Assembly (NCBI RefSeq): GCF_014202495.1
Contig: NZ_JACHHA010000016.1
Coordinates: 1 to 43,226, forward strand
DNA from: Cerasibacillus quisquiliarum
Lineage (GTDB): Bacteria; Bacillota; Bacilli; Bacillales; Amphibacillaceae
Length of the DNA: 43,226 nt
Reading direction: 5' to 3'
In this document: one piece after another, positions 35,080-43,226 of the stretch
Layout of the letters: every line of letters begins with the position of its first letter
How positions within the stretch are numbered: position 1 is the stretch's first letter
Made by a program: the position numbers and the translations under genes
Notes under the pieces: model-generated
Told to the model about the DNA's origin: nothing
What the model saw: the letters and a program-made list of their open reading frames with translations, nothing else
The model's database searches: none

Positions 35080-36768
35080 ATGATATTTATCATAGGTTCT
35101 ATACTACTCATAATACTTATTTTAATAATCGGTCTGATTTTACGCAAACGAACGTATGATGAAGTAGATCGACAAGAAAATTGGAAAGTAAATATTATGA
35201 ATCGCAATGTAGCGGGACAACTGGCTCGCATTAAAGAGCTAAATTTATCAGGAGAAACTCAGGAAAAGTTTGAAACATGGAAAGAAAAATGGGAAACGAT
35301 TGTAACGAAAGATTTAGCAGATGTAGAAGAAGCATTGTTTGAAGCGGAAGATTTAGCAGACCGTTATCGCTTTCCGACAGCACGTAAAGTGATTCAACGC
35401 ACAGATGCTATTCTTGAAGCAGTTGAAAAAGATATCGATCAAATATTATTAGAATTGGATCAGTTGATAGATATAGAAAAGCAAAACCGTGAAGAGATTG
35501 AACAGATAGAACCACGGATTAAAAAATTGCAAAAGCATATGCTTCAAAACCGTTATCAATATGGGAAAGCTGATATTTTATATGAAAAAAAACTCGAACA
35601 ATTAGAAGAAAAAATCGCTTCGTACTACGAACTCGTTCATGAAGGGAATTATTTACAAGCGAAAACTCTTGTCGATGAAGTTAAAAATGAATTAACAATA
35701 GTCGATCAAGCTATTCAGGATTTTCCAGCTTTGTATAAAATGTGTAAAGATACACTCCCACATGAGTTCAATGCGTTATTAACAGGTATTCAAGAAATGG
35801 AAGAAGCAGGTTATCCGATTAAACATTTTGATTTGAAAAATGAGATTGAAAAACATCAAAAAAGTCTTGAAGACAGTTTAGAAACACTTGGAAAAGGCCA
35901 ACTAACACCTGTTAAAGAAATGATATCTGAAGCAGAAGAACGGATTAAAGAGATATATGACTTGTTAGAAAAAGAAGCCTTAGCTAAGAACTATGTTGAT
36001 TCTCATATGCCGACATACCGAACAACATTAAAAGAAACAGTGGCGACTTTTCAAGAAACTAAGTTGGAAGTTGAACATTTAAAACAAAGTTACTATTTAA
36101 CAGATCAAGATATGGAACAATATATGACAATAGAAAAAGCAATCGAACAATTAGAGTTTCAATTGGATAAGATGAACACGACATTAGAAAATAAGGAACA
36201 TACATATACAGATTTACGTAAGAGTCTTGAAAAAGATTTGGATGAATTAAAGCAAATTAAACAAAATCATAATGACTTTAAAGAAAAGCTAAACAGTCTC
36301 CGTCACGATGAAATTGAAGCAAAAGAAAAATTATCTCATATGCGCCAAGACATTCAGAATACGTATCGAAAAATTGAAAAAAGCAATATTCCTGGTGTAC
36401 CAAAACACATTACTAATATTTTAGAAGAAGCTTGGGAGAAAAATGATGCTGTTTATAAAGCGTTGGAAGAACAGCCACTTGATATGGCGCATGTCCAAAA
36501 TATATTGACAGAAGCTCAAACGTTAGTGAACCATCTTAAGGAACAAACCGCTTTTATGTTAAATCAAGCGTATTTAACGGAACAAGTTATACAATATGCT
36601 AACCGGTATCGCAGTCGCTCACCACTTTTAGCGACCGAACTAAATGAAGCAGAACAATTGTTTAGGAAGTATAATTATGAATTGGCTCTAGAAAAAGCAG
36701 CAAAGGCGATTGAAGAAGTAGAGCCTGGGGCATTAAAAAAGATAGAAAATATGCAGACAATCGGATAA
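35080..36768 (+). CDS. ezrA: Septation ring formation regulator EzrA
   Basis: Membrane-anchored protein that binds FtsZ, limits extra Z-rings and recruits cell-wall synthesis. One N-terminal membrane helix (about 1-22, MIFIIGSILLIILILIIGL), then spectrin-like coiled coils to the end, with the C-terminal RYRSRSPLLATELNEAEQLFRKYNYELALEKA patch conserved in EzrA. ATG 35080 follows AGGAGG; the frame opens 54 nt earlier without a signal. The resulting 562 residues equal the B. subtilis length. Confidence 0.95.
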   Translation: MIFIIGSILLIILILIIGLILRKRTYDEVDRQENWKVNIMNRNVAGQLARIKELNLSGETQEKFETWKEKWETIVTKDLADVEEALFEAEDLADRYRFPTARKVIQRTDAILEAVEKDIDQILLELDQLIDIEKQNREEIEQIEPRIKKLQKHMLQNRYQYGKADILYEKKLEQLEEKIASYYELVHEGNYLQAKTLVDEVKNELTIVDQAIQDFPALYKMCKDTLPHEFNALLTGIQEMEEAGYPIKHFDLKNEIEKHQKSLEDSLETLGKGQLTPVKEMISEAEERIKEIYDLLEKEALAKNYVDSHMPTYRTTLKETVATFQETKLEVEHLKQSYYLTDQDMEQYMTIEKAIEQLEFQLDKMNTTLENKEHTYTDLRKSLEKDLDELKQIKQNHNDFKEKLNSLRHDEIEAKEKLSHMRQDIQNTYRKIEKSNIPGVPKHITNILEEAWEKNDAVYKALEEQPLDMAHVQNILTEAQTLVNHLKEQTAFMLNQAYLTEQVIQYANRYRSRSPLLATELNEAEQLFRKYNYELALEKAAKAIEEVEPGALKKIENMQTIG

Positions 36769-36778
36769 GGTAGAAGAA

Positions 36779-36828
36779 AACGGGGCTGCCTGATGGAAAG
36801 ATATCCATCGTCAGCCTTCTATTTTTGA
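36779..36828 (+). terminator. Terminator-like hairpin after ezrA
   Basis: GGCTGCCTGATGGA pairs with TCCATCGTCAGCC, followed by TTCTATTTTT. Confidence 0.7.
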
Positions 36829-36856
36829 ACATAGTCTTTTTAGGAGGGTATTTACG

Positions 36857-37996
36857 TTGATTTATTTAGATAACAGTGCAACAACAAAACCACATCCTGA
36901 TGTCATTAACAGTTTTAATCATGTATCGACGAAATTCTTTGCTAATCCGTCCTCGATTCATCAACTCGGTGGAAAGGGAGAGCAACTATTACTAACAGCG
37001 AAAAAACAAGCGGCAGAGCTACTGAATGTGTCAGCTGATGAAATTATTTTTACATCTGGTGGAACAGAAGGAAATAATTTAGCTATAAAAGGAGCCGCAA
37101 TACAACATCGTGAGCGCGGTCAACATATTATTACGACAGCTATTGAACATTCATCTGTATACGAAGCGTGTAAAAGTTTGGAAGAACTCGGTTTTAAAGT
37201 CACTTATTTACCTGTCAATGAGGACGGCGTTATATCCGTCAATGATTTAAAAGCGGCGGTTTGTGATGAAACCATTTTAGTATCTGTTATGCATGTTAAT
37301 AATGAAATTGGTTCAATTCAACCAATCGAAGAGATTGGTCAGTTTTTAAAACAATTTCCTAAAATTTTATTCCACGTTGATGATGTTCAAGGATTTGGAA
37401 AAATACCATTATCCATAAGAAAAAATCATATTGATTTATGTACGATATCTGCCCATAAAATCCATGGTTTAAAAGGAAACGGTATTTTATATAAAAACAG
37501 TCGTGTGACGTTATTTCCACTCTTTCACGGTGGATCGCAAGAAAATTCTGTTCGTCCAGGAACTGAAAATTTACCCGGAGCTGTCGCTATGACAAAAGCG
37601 ATGCGATTAATTGAAGAAAGAAGACAAGCGGAATTTCAAAAGTTAGCAGACTTGAACCAAATATTAAGACATGGTCTTATGGATATACAAGGTGTTGACA
37701 TTAATTCGTCCACACAAGCCGCACCGCATATTATGAACATATCGGTACCAGGGTTAAAACCTGAAGTCATTATCCATGCTTTAGAGAAAGAAGATATTTA
37801 TATATCTACAAAGTCAGCATGTTCTTCTAAACAAATGGAAGAAAGTCGAGTCCTTAAAGCTTGTGGTAAAAGTAAAGACCATGCATCATCTGCCTTAAGG
37901 ATAAGTTTGTCTTATGACCAAACGAAAGAAAATATAGAAACATTTTTACACGTATTTGAACGAACTGTAAAACAATTTAAAGAAATGATGAGGTAG
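36857..37996 (+). CDS. nifZ: Cysteine desulfurase (NifZ/IscS type) partner of ThiI
   Basis: PLP enzyme that takes sulphur from cysteine and passes it to ThiI for 4-thiouridine in tRNA. N-terminal IYLDNSATTKP, the PLP lysine K201 in TISAHKIHGLKG, FTSGGTEGNNLAIKGA, VRPGTENL and the sulphur-carrying C322 in STKSACSSKQ. 379 residues, normal. The start is TTG 36857 with AGGAGGG eight nt upstream. Only one base separates its stop from the thiI start, so the two form an operon, as in B. subtilis. Confidence 0.93.
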   Translation: MIYLDNSATTKPHPDVINSFNHVSTKFFANPSSIHQLGGKGEQLLLTAKKQAAELLNVSADEIIFTSGGTEGNNLAIKGAAIQHRERGQHIITTAIEHSSVYEACKSLEELGFKVTYLPVNEDGVISVNDLKAAVCDETILVSVMHVNNEIGSIQPIEEIGQFLKQFPKILFHVDDVQGFGKIPLSIRKNHIDLCTISAHKIHGLKGNGILYKNSRVTLFPLFHGGSQENSVRPGTENLPGAVAMTKAMRLIEERRQAEFQKLADLNQILRHGLMDIQGVDINSSTQAAPHIMNISVPGLKPEVIIHALEKEDIYISTKSACSSKQMEESRVLKACGKSKDHASSALRISLSYDQTKENIETFLHVFERTVKQFKEMMR

Positions 37997-37997
37997 A

Positions 37998-39203
37998 ATG
38001 AAGATGGAATTTGATCATATTTTAATTCGTTACGGTGAACTAGCCTTAAAAGGTAGAAACCAAAAATATTTTATAAATCAGTTACAACATAATATTCAAC
38101 ATAAATTGAAACCATTTCCGAATATTAAATTAAAGCGAACCCAAGGAAGGCTGTTTATATTACTAAATGGAGAAGAACCACAACCAATCATTGAAAGGGT
38201 AAGATGGATTTTCGGCATCCATAGTTTAAGTTTGGCCATTAAAGTACCAAATGAATTGACGAAAATTGAGGAAGCAGCCCTTTATGCATTGGAAAACTCA
38301 GATGGAAAAACATTTAAAGTGTCTGTTAGACGAGTAAATAAATCATTTCCAAAAGGTTCACAAGAAATGAATCAACATCTAGGTGCCCATTTACTACGTT
38401 ATACAGAAGGTATTCATGTTGACGTGCACAACCCTGATGTAGAGATAAAGGTAGAAATCAGAAAAGATGCAACGTATATTACATCACATGTTATTCCTGG
38501 TGCAGGCGGATTGCCTGTCGGAACGTCTGGAAAAACATTGCTTTTATTATCAGGTGGAATCGATAGCCCGGTTGCTGGTTATATGATGATGAAACGTGGC
38601 GTTGAATTAGAAGCAATCCACTTTCATTCGCCACCTTTCACAAGCGATCGTGCGAAGCAGAAAGTGCTGGACTTAGCAGAAAAATTAACTGCTTTTGGAC
38701 ATCAGTTGAAAGTCCATGTTGTACCATTTACGACATTACAACAAAAAATCTTTCAAGAAATACCTGAAGGATATGCCATGACAGTGATGCGCCGTATGAT
38801 GTTTAGAATAAGCGAAGCTGTTTGCCGTAAACATAACATCTTGTCAATGACAACAGGAGAAAGTTTAGGACAAGTTGCATCACAAACGATGGAAAGTATG
38901 CATACCATTAATGAAGTGACAAATTTTCCAATTTTACGGCCCCTTGTAGCTATGGATAAACAAGAAATCATAAAAATCTCTAGAGCGATTGATACGTATG
39001 ATATTTCAATTCGCCCTTATGAAGATTGCTGTACGATTTTTGTTCCAAAGTCACCAAAAACAAAGCCAAAACGAGATAAAGTGAATCAATTTGAAGAAAG
39101 TTTTGATTACCAATCATATATTGATGAAGCGGTTCAAAACATTGAAACGATTGTCGTTTCTGATGAAAAACGACAAGATAATCTTTTTGATGAACTTTTT
39201 TAA
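37998..39203 (+). CDS. thiI: tRNA 4-thiouridine synthetase ThiI
   Basis: Uses persulfide from the upstream desulfurase to thiolate U8 of tRNA. A ferredoxin-like start (HILIRYGELALKGRNQKYF), THUMP domain (about 60-165) and PP-loop ATPase LLLLSGGIDSPVAGYMMMKRG are visible, plus ITTGESLGQVASQT-like motif (TTGESLGQVASQTMES). It lacks a C-terminal rhodanese domain, as is usual in Bacillus. ATG 37998 or 38004 could be used. Length 401 residues. Confidence 0.95.
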   Translation: MKMEFDHILIRYGELALKGRNQKYFINQLQHNIQHKLKPFPNIKLKRTQGRLFILLNGEEPQPIIERVRWIFGIHSLSLAIKVPNELTKIEEAALYALENSDGKTFKVSVRRVNKSFPKGSQEMNQHLGAHLLRYTEGIHVDVHNPDVEIKVEIRKDATYITSHVIPGAGGLPVGTSGKTLLLLSGGIDSPVAGYMMMKRGVELEAIHFHSPPFTSDRAKQKVLDLAEKLTAFGHQLKVHVVPFTTLQQKIFQEIPEGYAMTVMRRMMFRISEAVCRKHNILSMTTGESLGQVASQTMESMHTINEVTNFPILRPLVAMDKQEIIKISRAIDTYDISIRPYEDCCTIFVPKSPKTKPKRDKVNQFEESFDYQSYIDEAVQNIETIVVSDEKRQDNLFDELF

Positions 39204-39299
39204 TAAATATAGTTAGGTGAAGCTAAGCGATGAGTATTTGAAGCATTTCAATCAATATATGTTCGTATGTTAATTACAATACTTACCAGCTAAATTTAT

Positions 39300-39328
39300 G
39301 CATGTTTCATCTCTTTTGTTACAGGATA
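39300..39328 (+). promoter_or_regulatory. Possible SigG promoter of the ssp gene
   Basis: GCATG (39300-39304), 17-nt spacer, CAGGATA (39322-39328). The -35 fits the SigG pattern; the -10 matches CATnnTA only in part. Expected from the product, weak by sequence. Confidence 0.35.
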
Positions 39329-39353
39329 AACAGTACCAAGGGAGGTGAAAAAC

Positions 39354-39557
39354 ATGCCAAACAGAAACTCTAACCAACTAGTGGTACCTGGTGCTGAGCA
39401 AGCTCTTGAACAAATGAAAACTGAAATTGCTCAAGAATTTGGTGTACAACTTGGTCCAGATACAACCTCTCGCGCAAATGGTTCTGTCGGGGGAGAAATT
39501 ACAAAACGACTCGTACAGATGGCGCAACAACAATTTAGTGGAATGCAAGGACAGTAA
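39354..39557 (+). CDS. Alpha/beta-type small acid-soluble spore protein
   Basis: Coats and protects DNA in the dormant spore and is degraded at germination. 67 residues with both family signatures: the germination-protease site [19 protein letters not shown] and the C-terminal DNA-binding [22 protein letters not shown] 39354 is chosen over the in-frame GTG 39345, which lies in the GGGAGGTG ribosome site. It corresponds in position to sspA next to thiI in B. subtilis. It proves a spore-forming host. Confidence 0.96.
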   Translation: MPNRNSNQLVVPGAEQALEQMKTEIAQEFGVQLGPDTTSRANGSVGGEITKRLVQMAQQQFSGMQGQ

Positions 39558-39580
39558 AAAATAGCATAGTGAAATGGCTT

Positions 39581-39613
39581 AAGAATCATCCAGTTAATTG
39601 GATGATTCTTTTT
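39581..39613 (+). terminator. Intrinsic terminator of the ssp gene
   Basis: AAGAATCATCC/GGATGATTCTT with an eight-base loop, followed by TTTT. Confidence 0.88.
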
Positions 39614-39686
39614 AAGTTTTTGGCATAAATATTAGGAACCGTTCCAAACTAAAGAACGACGATTGTTTAAAGTGATGTGGTAGTCA

Positions 39687-40232
39687 ATGAAGTTTATTGT
39701 CCTTTTGTTCATCATACTATTATTTGTTTTTTTACTCATAAAGTGGTCACGTATTTATTTTACGTTGGAGTTCAAGAAATCATCCAATTATAACCGACTT
39801 ATCATTTCTGTGTATATTTACAAATGCCGTGTCATTAGAAGAAAATGGACATATTCTTCAATTAAATTTAAATCAATTAATACAAAAAACTTGAAAGAAG
39901 ATTGGGCAAATAACTTAATATTTATTAAAAAAATATATCCACATCTGTTAACATTACAAATTCATTCATTTCAATGGAGTACAAGAATAGGAACAGGAGA
40001 AGCCCACCATACAGCTTTATGTACGGGTACGTTATTATCAATGAAACAAATAATGATATCATTTTTACAACGAAGTTTTAAATTTAATGTTCGACCAGCA
40101 GTTACTGTTAATCCAGATTTTGTCCAACCTAATCTTGCTATCGAGTTAAAAGGTACAGCTTCTTTAAAAATGAAAACAGCTTTATACGTTTTAATACAAA
40201 TCATGCGTCAATATAGAAAAAAGAAAGGGTAG
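39687..40232 (+). CDS. ytfI: DUF2953 family protein (YtfI-like)
   Basis: Membrane-anchored sporulation-associated protein of unknown function. An N-terminal membrane helix (about 1-20, MKFIVLLFIILLFVFLLI) is followed by a basic soluble domain with WSTRIGTGEAHHTALCTGTLLSMKQ, the conserved core of DUF2953. 181 residues. It lies five nt before ytfJ, a pairing kept in Bacillus, so they are co-transcribed. Confidence 0.83.
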   Translation: MKFIVLLFIILLFVFLLIKWSRIYFTLEFKKSSNYNRLIISVYIYKCRVIRRKWTYSSIKFKSINTKNLKEDWANNLIFIKKIYPHLLTLQIHSFQWSTRIGTGEAHHTALCTGTLLSMKQIMISFLQRSFKFNVRPAVTVNPDFVQPNLAIELKGTASLKMKTALYVLIQIMRQYRKKKG

Positions 40233-40237
40233 ATATT

Positions 40238-40696
40238 ATGGAAGAGCATCCGATACAGAGTCTTATGGCAACGACGATGGAAAATTTGAAAGAAATGATT
40301 GATGTAAACACGATTATTGGTGAACCAGTTGAAGCGGCGGATGAAACGTTAATCATTCCGATTTCTAAATTAGGATTTGGTTTTGCTTCGGGTGGGAGTG
40401 AGTTTTCCCAATACGAGCAATCATCTGAAGATGCGATGTTACCTTTTGGTGGAGGTGCGGGTGGTGGTGTTTCAGTTACACCGATTGCTTTCTTAATCGT
40501 TCATAAAAAAGGTGTAAAAATCATACATTTAGATGAAAATGTACATGTATATGAAAAATTACTCGATTTAGCACCACAAGCACTCGAAAAGGTAGAACAT
40601 ATTTTGTCCGATTTACTAAGAAATAATAGGAAGTCTTATAAATCGAGAACCAAAAGTGAAGCGGATGAGCCTGGGAATCATAATTTCATGATATAA
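40238..40696 (+). CDS. ytfJ: Sporulation protein YtfJ (GerW family)
   Basis: GerW/YtfJ protein, made in the forespore and needed for normal germination in Bacillus. Signatures: HPIQSLMATTMENLKEMIDVNTIIGEP, LIIPISKLGFGFASGGSEF, a glycine-rich GGGAGGGVSVTPIAFLIV stretch, then a helical tail. 152 residues, normal. Preceded by its operon partner ytfI; the start is 5 nt after that stop with AAAGGG upstream. Confidence 0.93.
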   Translation: MEEHPIQSLMATTMENLKEMIDVNTIIGEPVEAADETLIIPISKLGFGFASGGSEFSQYEQSSEDAMLPFGGGAGGGVSVTPIAFLIVHKKGVKIIHLDENVHVYEKLLDLAPQALEKVEHILSDLLRNNRKSYKSRTKSEADEPGNHNFMI

Positions 40697-40758
40697 TAGA
40701 TGTTTAGATTGAACTGTTTCCATTTTAGTAAAAGGAAACGATTGGGGGAGAATATATC

Positions 40759-41733
40759 GTGGAAAAGATTGAAACACTATTTTCATGGCTTGATCATACA
40801 GCTGAAAGAATTGAAGAAAGTCAGGATGAACCATATCTTGATTGTTTAGCTCATGCAATGGAAATATTATTTCATAGAGAGGTTTCTAATATTGATGATG
40901 AATTAACGATTAAAAAAATTGAAAAACGATTAGAGAATATTGATTTAAATGATTTTCAACAAAAAGATATCCGTAAAGCTGTGCAAATGGCTATTTTAAA
41001 AGGAATGAAAGACAATATTCAGCAACAGCACCTCATAACACCGGAAGCAGTTGCGTTATTTATCGGGTATTTAGCTAATAAATTTACGGCAAAACAAGAG
41101 ACATTAACGGTATTCGACCCAGCATGTGGTACAGCGAACTTATTAACAACGGTCCTAAGTCAATTAAACAAATCAGTTACTGCCTATGGTAGTGATGTTG
41201 ATCCAACATTAATGCGATTATCGGTAGCAAATGCTAATTTACAGAAATTAGAAATCGAGTTTTTCCAACAAGACAGTCTACGTCCGCTTTTATTAGCACC
41301 CGTTGATTTAGTCGTAAGTGATTTACCTGTTGGCTATTATCCAGATGATGTCAATGCAAGTCGATTTGTATTAAAAGCGAAAGAAGGTCATTCTTATGCT
41401 CATCATTTGTTTATTGAGCAAAGCTTAACATATACAAAAGAAAAGGGTTTTTTAATATTTCTAATACCTAACTTTTTATTTACAAGTGACCAAGCTGACC
41501 AATTAAGAACATATTTAAAAGAACATGCACATATTTATGGATTACTCCAACTACCTGAGAGTATTTTTAAAGCAAAAGAAAATGCAAAGAGTATTCTTGT
41601 TTTGCAAAAGAGAGGACAAGATACATTAACGCCAAAACAGCCACTACTTGTTCAATTACCTTCATTTAAAAATGAAAAAGCAATGGCCGATATTATTGGT
41701 CAAATAAACGCTTGGTTCTCAAAATATTTGTGA
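40759..41733 (+). CDS. ytxK: YtxK-like class I SAM-dependent methyltransferase
   Basis: Resembles N6-adenine-type methyltransferases. An N-terminal helical part (1-90) precedes the Rossmann fold: SAM motif I VFDPACGTANLLT, motif II GSDVDPTLMRLSVANANL, and motif IV region VVSDLPVGYY. Motif IV is D-L-P-V rather than the catalytic N-P-P-Y, so DNA adenine methylation is uncertain. The start is GTG 40759 with GGGGGAG upstream. 324 residues. In B. subtilis ytxK is followed by ackA; here moaB follows directly. Confidence 0.88.
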   Translation: MEKIETLFSWLDHTAERIEESQDEPYLDCLAHAMEILFHREVSNIDDELTIKKIEKRLENIDLNDFQQKDIRKAVQMAILKGMKDNIQQQHLITPEAVALFIGYLANKFTAKQETLTVFDPACGTANLLTTVLSQLNKSVTAYGSDVDPTLMRLSVANANLQKLEIEFFQQDSLRPLLLAPVDLVVSDLPVGYYPDDVNASRFVLKAKEGHSYAHHLFIEQSLTYTKEKGFLIFLIPNFLFTSDQADQLRTYLKEHAHIYGLLQLPESIFKAKENAKSILVLQKRGQDTLTPKQPLLVQLPSFKNEKAMADIIGQINAWFSKYL

Positions 41734-41744
41734 GGGGGAGTGAG

Positions 41745-42224
41745 ATGACAATTCGGGCAATGATTGTAACAATAAGTGATACACGTACACTTGAAACAGA
41801 TAAAAGCGGCCAATTAATAGAAAAATATTTAACTGACTCAGGACATCGTGTCATAAAAAGAGATATTATTAAGGACGACATCTCATCAATTAAAAGCACA
41901 CTTGAACATGCAATTAATCAGCCAGATATTGATGTTATTTTAACAACAGGTGGTACAGGTATTGCTTATCGCGATGTAACGATTGAAACAGTAAAGCCTT
42001 TATTAGATAAGGAATTGACAGGATTTGGTGAGATATTCCGTATATTAAGTTACACTGAAGATATTGGTTCTAGTGCTATTATGTCACGTGCTATTGCTGG
42101 AGTAGCTAAGCATAAAGCCATCTTCTCAATGCCTGGTTCATCAGGTGCAGTAAAATTAGCAATGGAAAAATTAATATTACCTGAGCTCACACATGTTGTT
42201 CATGAGATAAAAAAAGACCTTTAA
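41745..42224 (+). CDS. moaB: Molybdenum cofactor biosynthesis protein MoaB
   Basis: MoaB/MogA-fold protein thought to adenylylate molybdopterin. Motifs: IVTISDTRTLETDKSG, the molybdopterin-binding TTGGTGIAYRDVT, and FSMPGSSGAVKLAMEKL. ATG 41745 follows GGGGGAGTGAG; the frame opens at 41712 inside ytxK but lacks a signal there. 159 residues. No other molybdopterin genes are in the window. Confidence 0.93.
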   Translation: MTIRAMIVTISDTRTLETDKSGQLIEKYLTDSGHRVIKRDIIKDDISSIKSTLEHAINQPDIDVILTTGGTGIAYRDVTIETVKPLLDKELTGFGEIFRILSYTEDIGSSAIMSRAIAGVAKHKAIFSMPGSSGAVKLAMEKLILPELTHVVHEIKKDL

Positions 42225-42287
42225 ATTAAACATCATGTTGTCTAGGAAATATGAACCTATTCTACATAGAAGCATTAGGAAACAAGA

Positions 42288-42318
42288 AAAAGAGCTGTCA
42301 TTGGACAGCTCTTTTATA
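42288..42318. terminator. Bidirectional terminator between moaB and the usp gene
   Basis: AAAGAGCTGTC and GACAGCTCTTTT around an ATTG loop, with A- and T-runs on the two sides. The genes converge on it. Confidence 0.9.
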
Positions 42319-42345
42319 ACAAAATGGAGCAAACTTTTCATTGAA

Positions 42346-42777
42346 TTAACGTACTACCAATACACTACATGGTGCAAAACGAACGATGCTTTCAGAGACA
42401 CTACCAATTAAGAATCGTTCAACAGCACTTAATCCTGTCGCACCACAGACGAGTAGATCTGCTTCGAACTCTTTAGCAATATCTTTAGGAATCTTTACAC
42501 GTGGTGAGCCGTATGCCACATTTTTAATGACTTTCGTCACACCAGCTTTTTTCGCTTCTTCAACATACACATCAATTAATTCATTTGCTTGTGCCTCGGC
42601 ACGTTCTCCTAGCGTACGATCATATGCCTCAACCATAGCAAATGAGCGAGAATCGATAACATTTGTAATCATTAATGTTGCTTCATTTTTCTTTGCGATA
42701 TTAACGGCTTTGTTAAATGCTTTTTTCGCTTCATCTGAACCATCTACGGCAACGAGAATTTTTTTGTATAGTGCCAT
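42346..42777 (-). CDS. Universal stress protein (UspA family)
   Basis: Single-domain Usp, 143 residues. N-terminal KKILVAVDGSDEAKKAFNKAV and the C-terminal nucleotide-binding signature LLVCGATGLSAVERFLIGSVSESIVRFAPCSVLVV (G-2x-G-9x-G(S/T)) suggest ATP binding. Usp proteins act in stress survival without a known single reaction. GGGAG precedes ATG. It converges with moaB. Confidence 0.93.
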   Translation of the reverse strand: MALYKKILVAVDGSDEAKKAFNKAVNIAKKNEATLMITNVIDSRSFAMVEAYDRTLGERAEAQANELIDVYVEEAKKAGVTKVIKNVAYGSPRVKIPKDIAKEFEADLLVCGATGLSAVERFLIGSVSESIVRFAPCSVLVVR

Positions 42778-42950
42778 CTGTCATTTCTCCCTTCAAATAA
42801 CTTCTAAATATAAGTATACACTATTAATTACCCTTTTTGGCAGAAAGAAACAGAGCATTCTTACAAATTTTTGTACAAACTAATTGTGAGACTTGTTTTG
42901 TTATCCTCTTAGATTAGATAGATATGAATGCCAGTTGGGAGATGATTTTA

Positions 42951-43112
42951 TTGAGAAAGAAGGATCAAAAAGAAGAAAGAGAACTATATGAAACAATAAA
43001 CGGGATTGAAATTGTTAAAAATCAACTGATTGAAAGTTATCAAAGTGGTGTTGTTGAAGACCGTTTAATAAAAAAACGCTCCGTACCTTTATTTAATAAT
43101 CAGAATAAATAA
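42951..43112 (+). CDS. Small hydrophilic protein of unknown function
   Basis: About 53 residues, charged and helical (EERELYETINGIEIVKNQLIESY), without signal or membrane segment. The start TTG 42951 is chosen because GGGAGATG lies about eight nt upstream; the frame extends back to ATG 42924, which has no ribosome site. The layout vaguely recalls short Bacillaceae proteins such as YaaL, but the key motifs do not match. A terminator follows. Confidence 0.55.
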   Translation: MRKKDQKEERELYETINGIEIVKNQLIESYQSGVVEDRLIKKRSVPLFNNQNK

Positions 43113-43135
43113 CGACAGTCATCATGAACCAAGGG

Positions 43136-43211
43136 GCTGGGACAAAACTAGCTCAAAATAGTATAAAAAATGGTTCCAAGCATTAAAAATTGCTCGGAAC
43201 CATTTTTTTGT
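43136..43211 (+). terminator. Terminator with GCTGGGACAAAA box (copy 5)
   Basis: GCTGGGACAAAA (43136-43147) lies about 20 nt before the hairpin AAATGGTTCC...AAGCA/TTGCT...GGAACCATTT, which ends in seven T residues. Confidence 0.85.
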
Positions 43212-43226
43212 ATGGTTATTTCCATC

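Noticed and set aside
42386..42883. 165-residue plus-strand frame opposite the usp gene
   Set aside because: Mirror frame of a clear universal stress protein.

Overview
The window is chromosomal DNA of a low-GC, endospore-forming Bacillaceae bacterium. The evidence is an alpha/beta-type small acid-soluble spore protein, YtfJ/GerW, EzrA, RefZ, a CcpA/AcuABC block and a tyrS T-box leader, in an order close to the Bacillus subtilis ytpT-murC-ccpA-tyrS-rpsD-ezrA-thiI-ytxK-moaB region. The sodium-type motor MotPS and the gene mix fit a halotolerant Oceanobacillus/Virgibacillus/Amphibacillus-like lineage, but the genus is inference.

Layout. 0-6.1 kb: sftA, pncB, murC, ytxG and ytxH, all on +. 6.8-8.9 kb (-): a large FtsA/PilM-like actin-fold protein with a C-terminal series of beta-grasp-like repeats. 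9.0-13.1 kb (+): aroA (chorismate mutase-DAHP synthase), ccpA, motP, motS. 13.1-15.6 kb (-): acuA-acuB-acuC, the control genes of acetyl-CoA synthetase, behind a promoter with a near-consensus cre site; acsA itself is not beside them. 16.0-18.8 kb (-): a class A penicillin-binding protein. 18.9-20.5 kb (+): T-box and tyrS. 20.5-27 kb: an accessory stretch with 52-bp tandem repeats, a nitroreductase, a DUF3891 protein, a cytosolic-looking S41 peptidase, an RlmCD-type rRNA methyltransferase and a yolD gene with a LexA box inside its promoter.

27.1-32.7 kb is a 5.6-kb island. It is bounded by two diverged direct copies of the rpsD 3' end plus terminator. It carries an ISL3-like fragment, a lone MazE-like reading frame, a five-gene operon for a small secreted basic peptide (peptide, half-size membrane protein, FtsX/MacB-like permease, ABC ATPase, and a 51-residue membrane peptide), and a decayed two-component system in which receiver-regulator and kinase remnants are fused. 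This operon is the best candidate for something undescribed: its transport/immunity genes resemble bacteriocin-associated ABC modules, but the peptide does not match a family I recognise.

32.9-43.2 kb returns to the conserved backbone: rpsD with its S4-type leader (-), a free methionine sulfoxide reductase (-), refZ, ezrA, a cysteine desulfurase, thiI, ssp, a DUF2953 gene, ytfJ, ytxK, moaB, a universal stress protein (-) and a small unknown gene. ackA, which lies between ytxK and moaB in B. subtilis, is absent here, as is acsA beside acuABC.

Several intergenic regions share a GCTGGGACAAAA box, in three cases 20-30 nt upstream of an intrinsic terminator hairpin.
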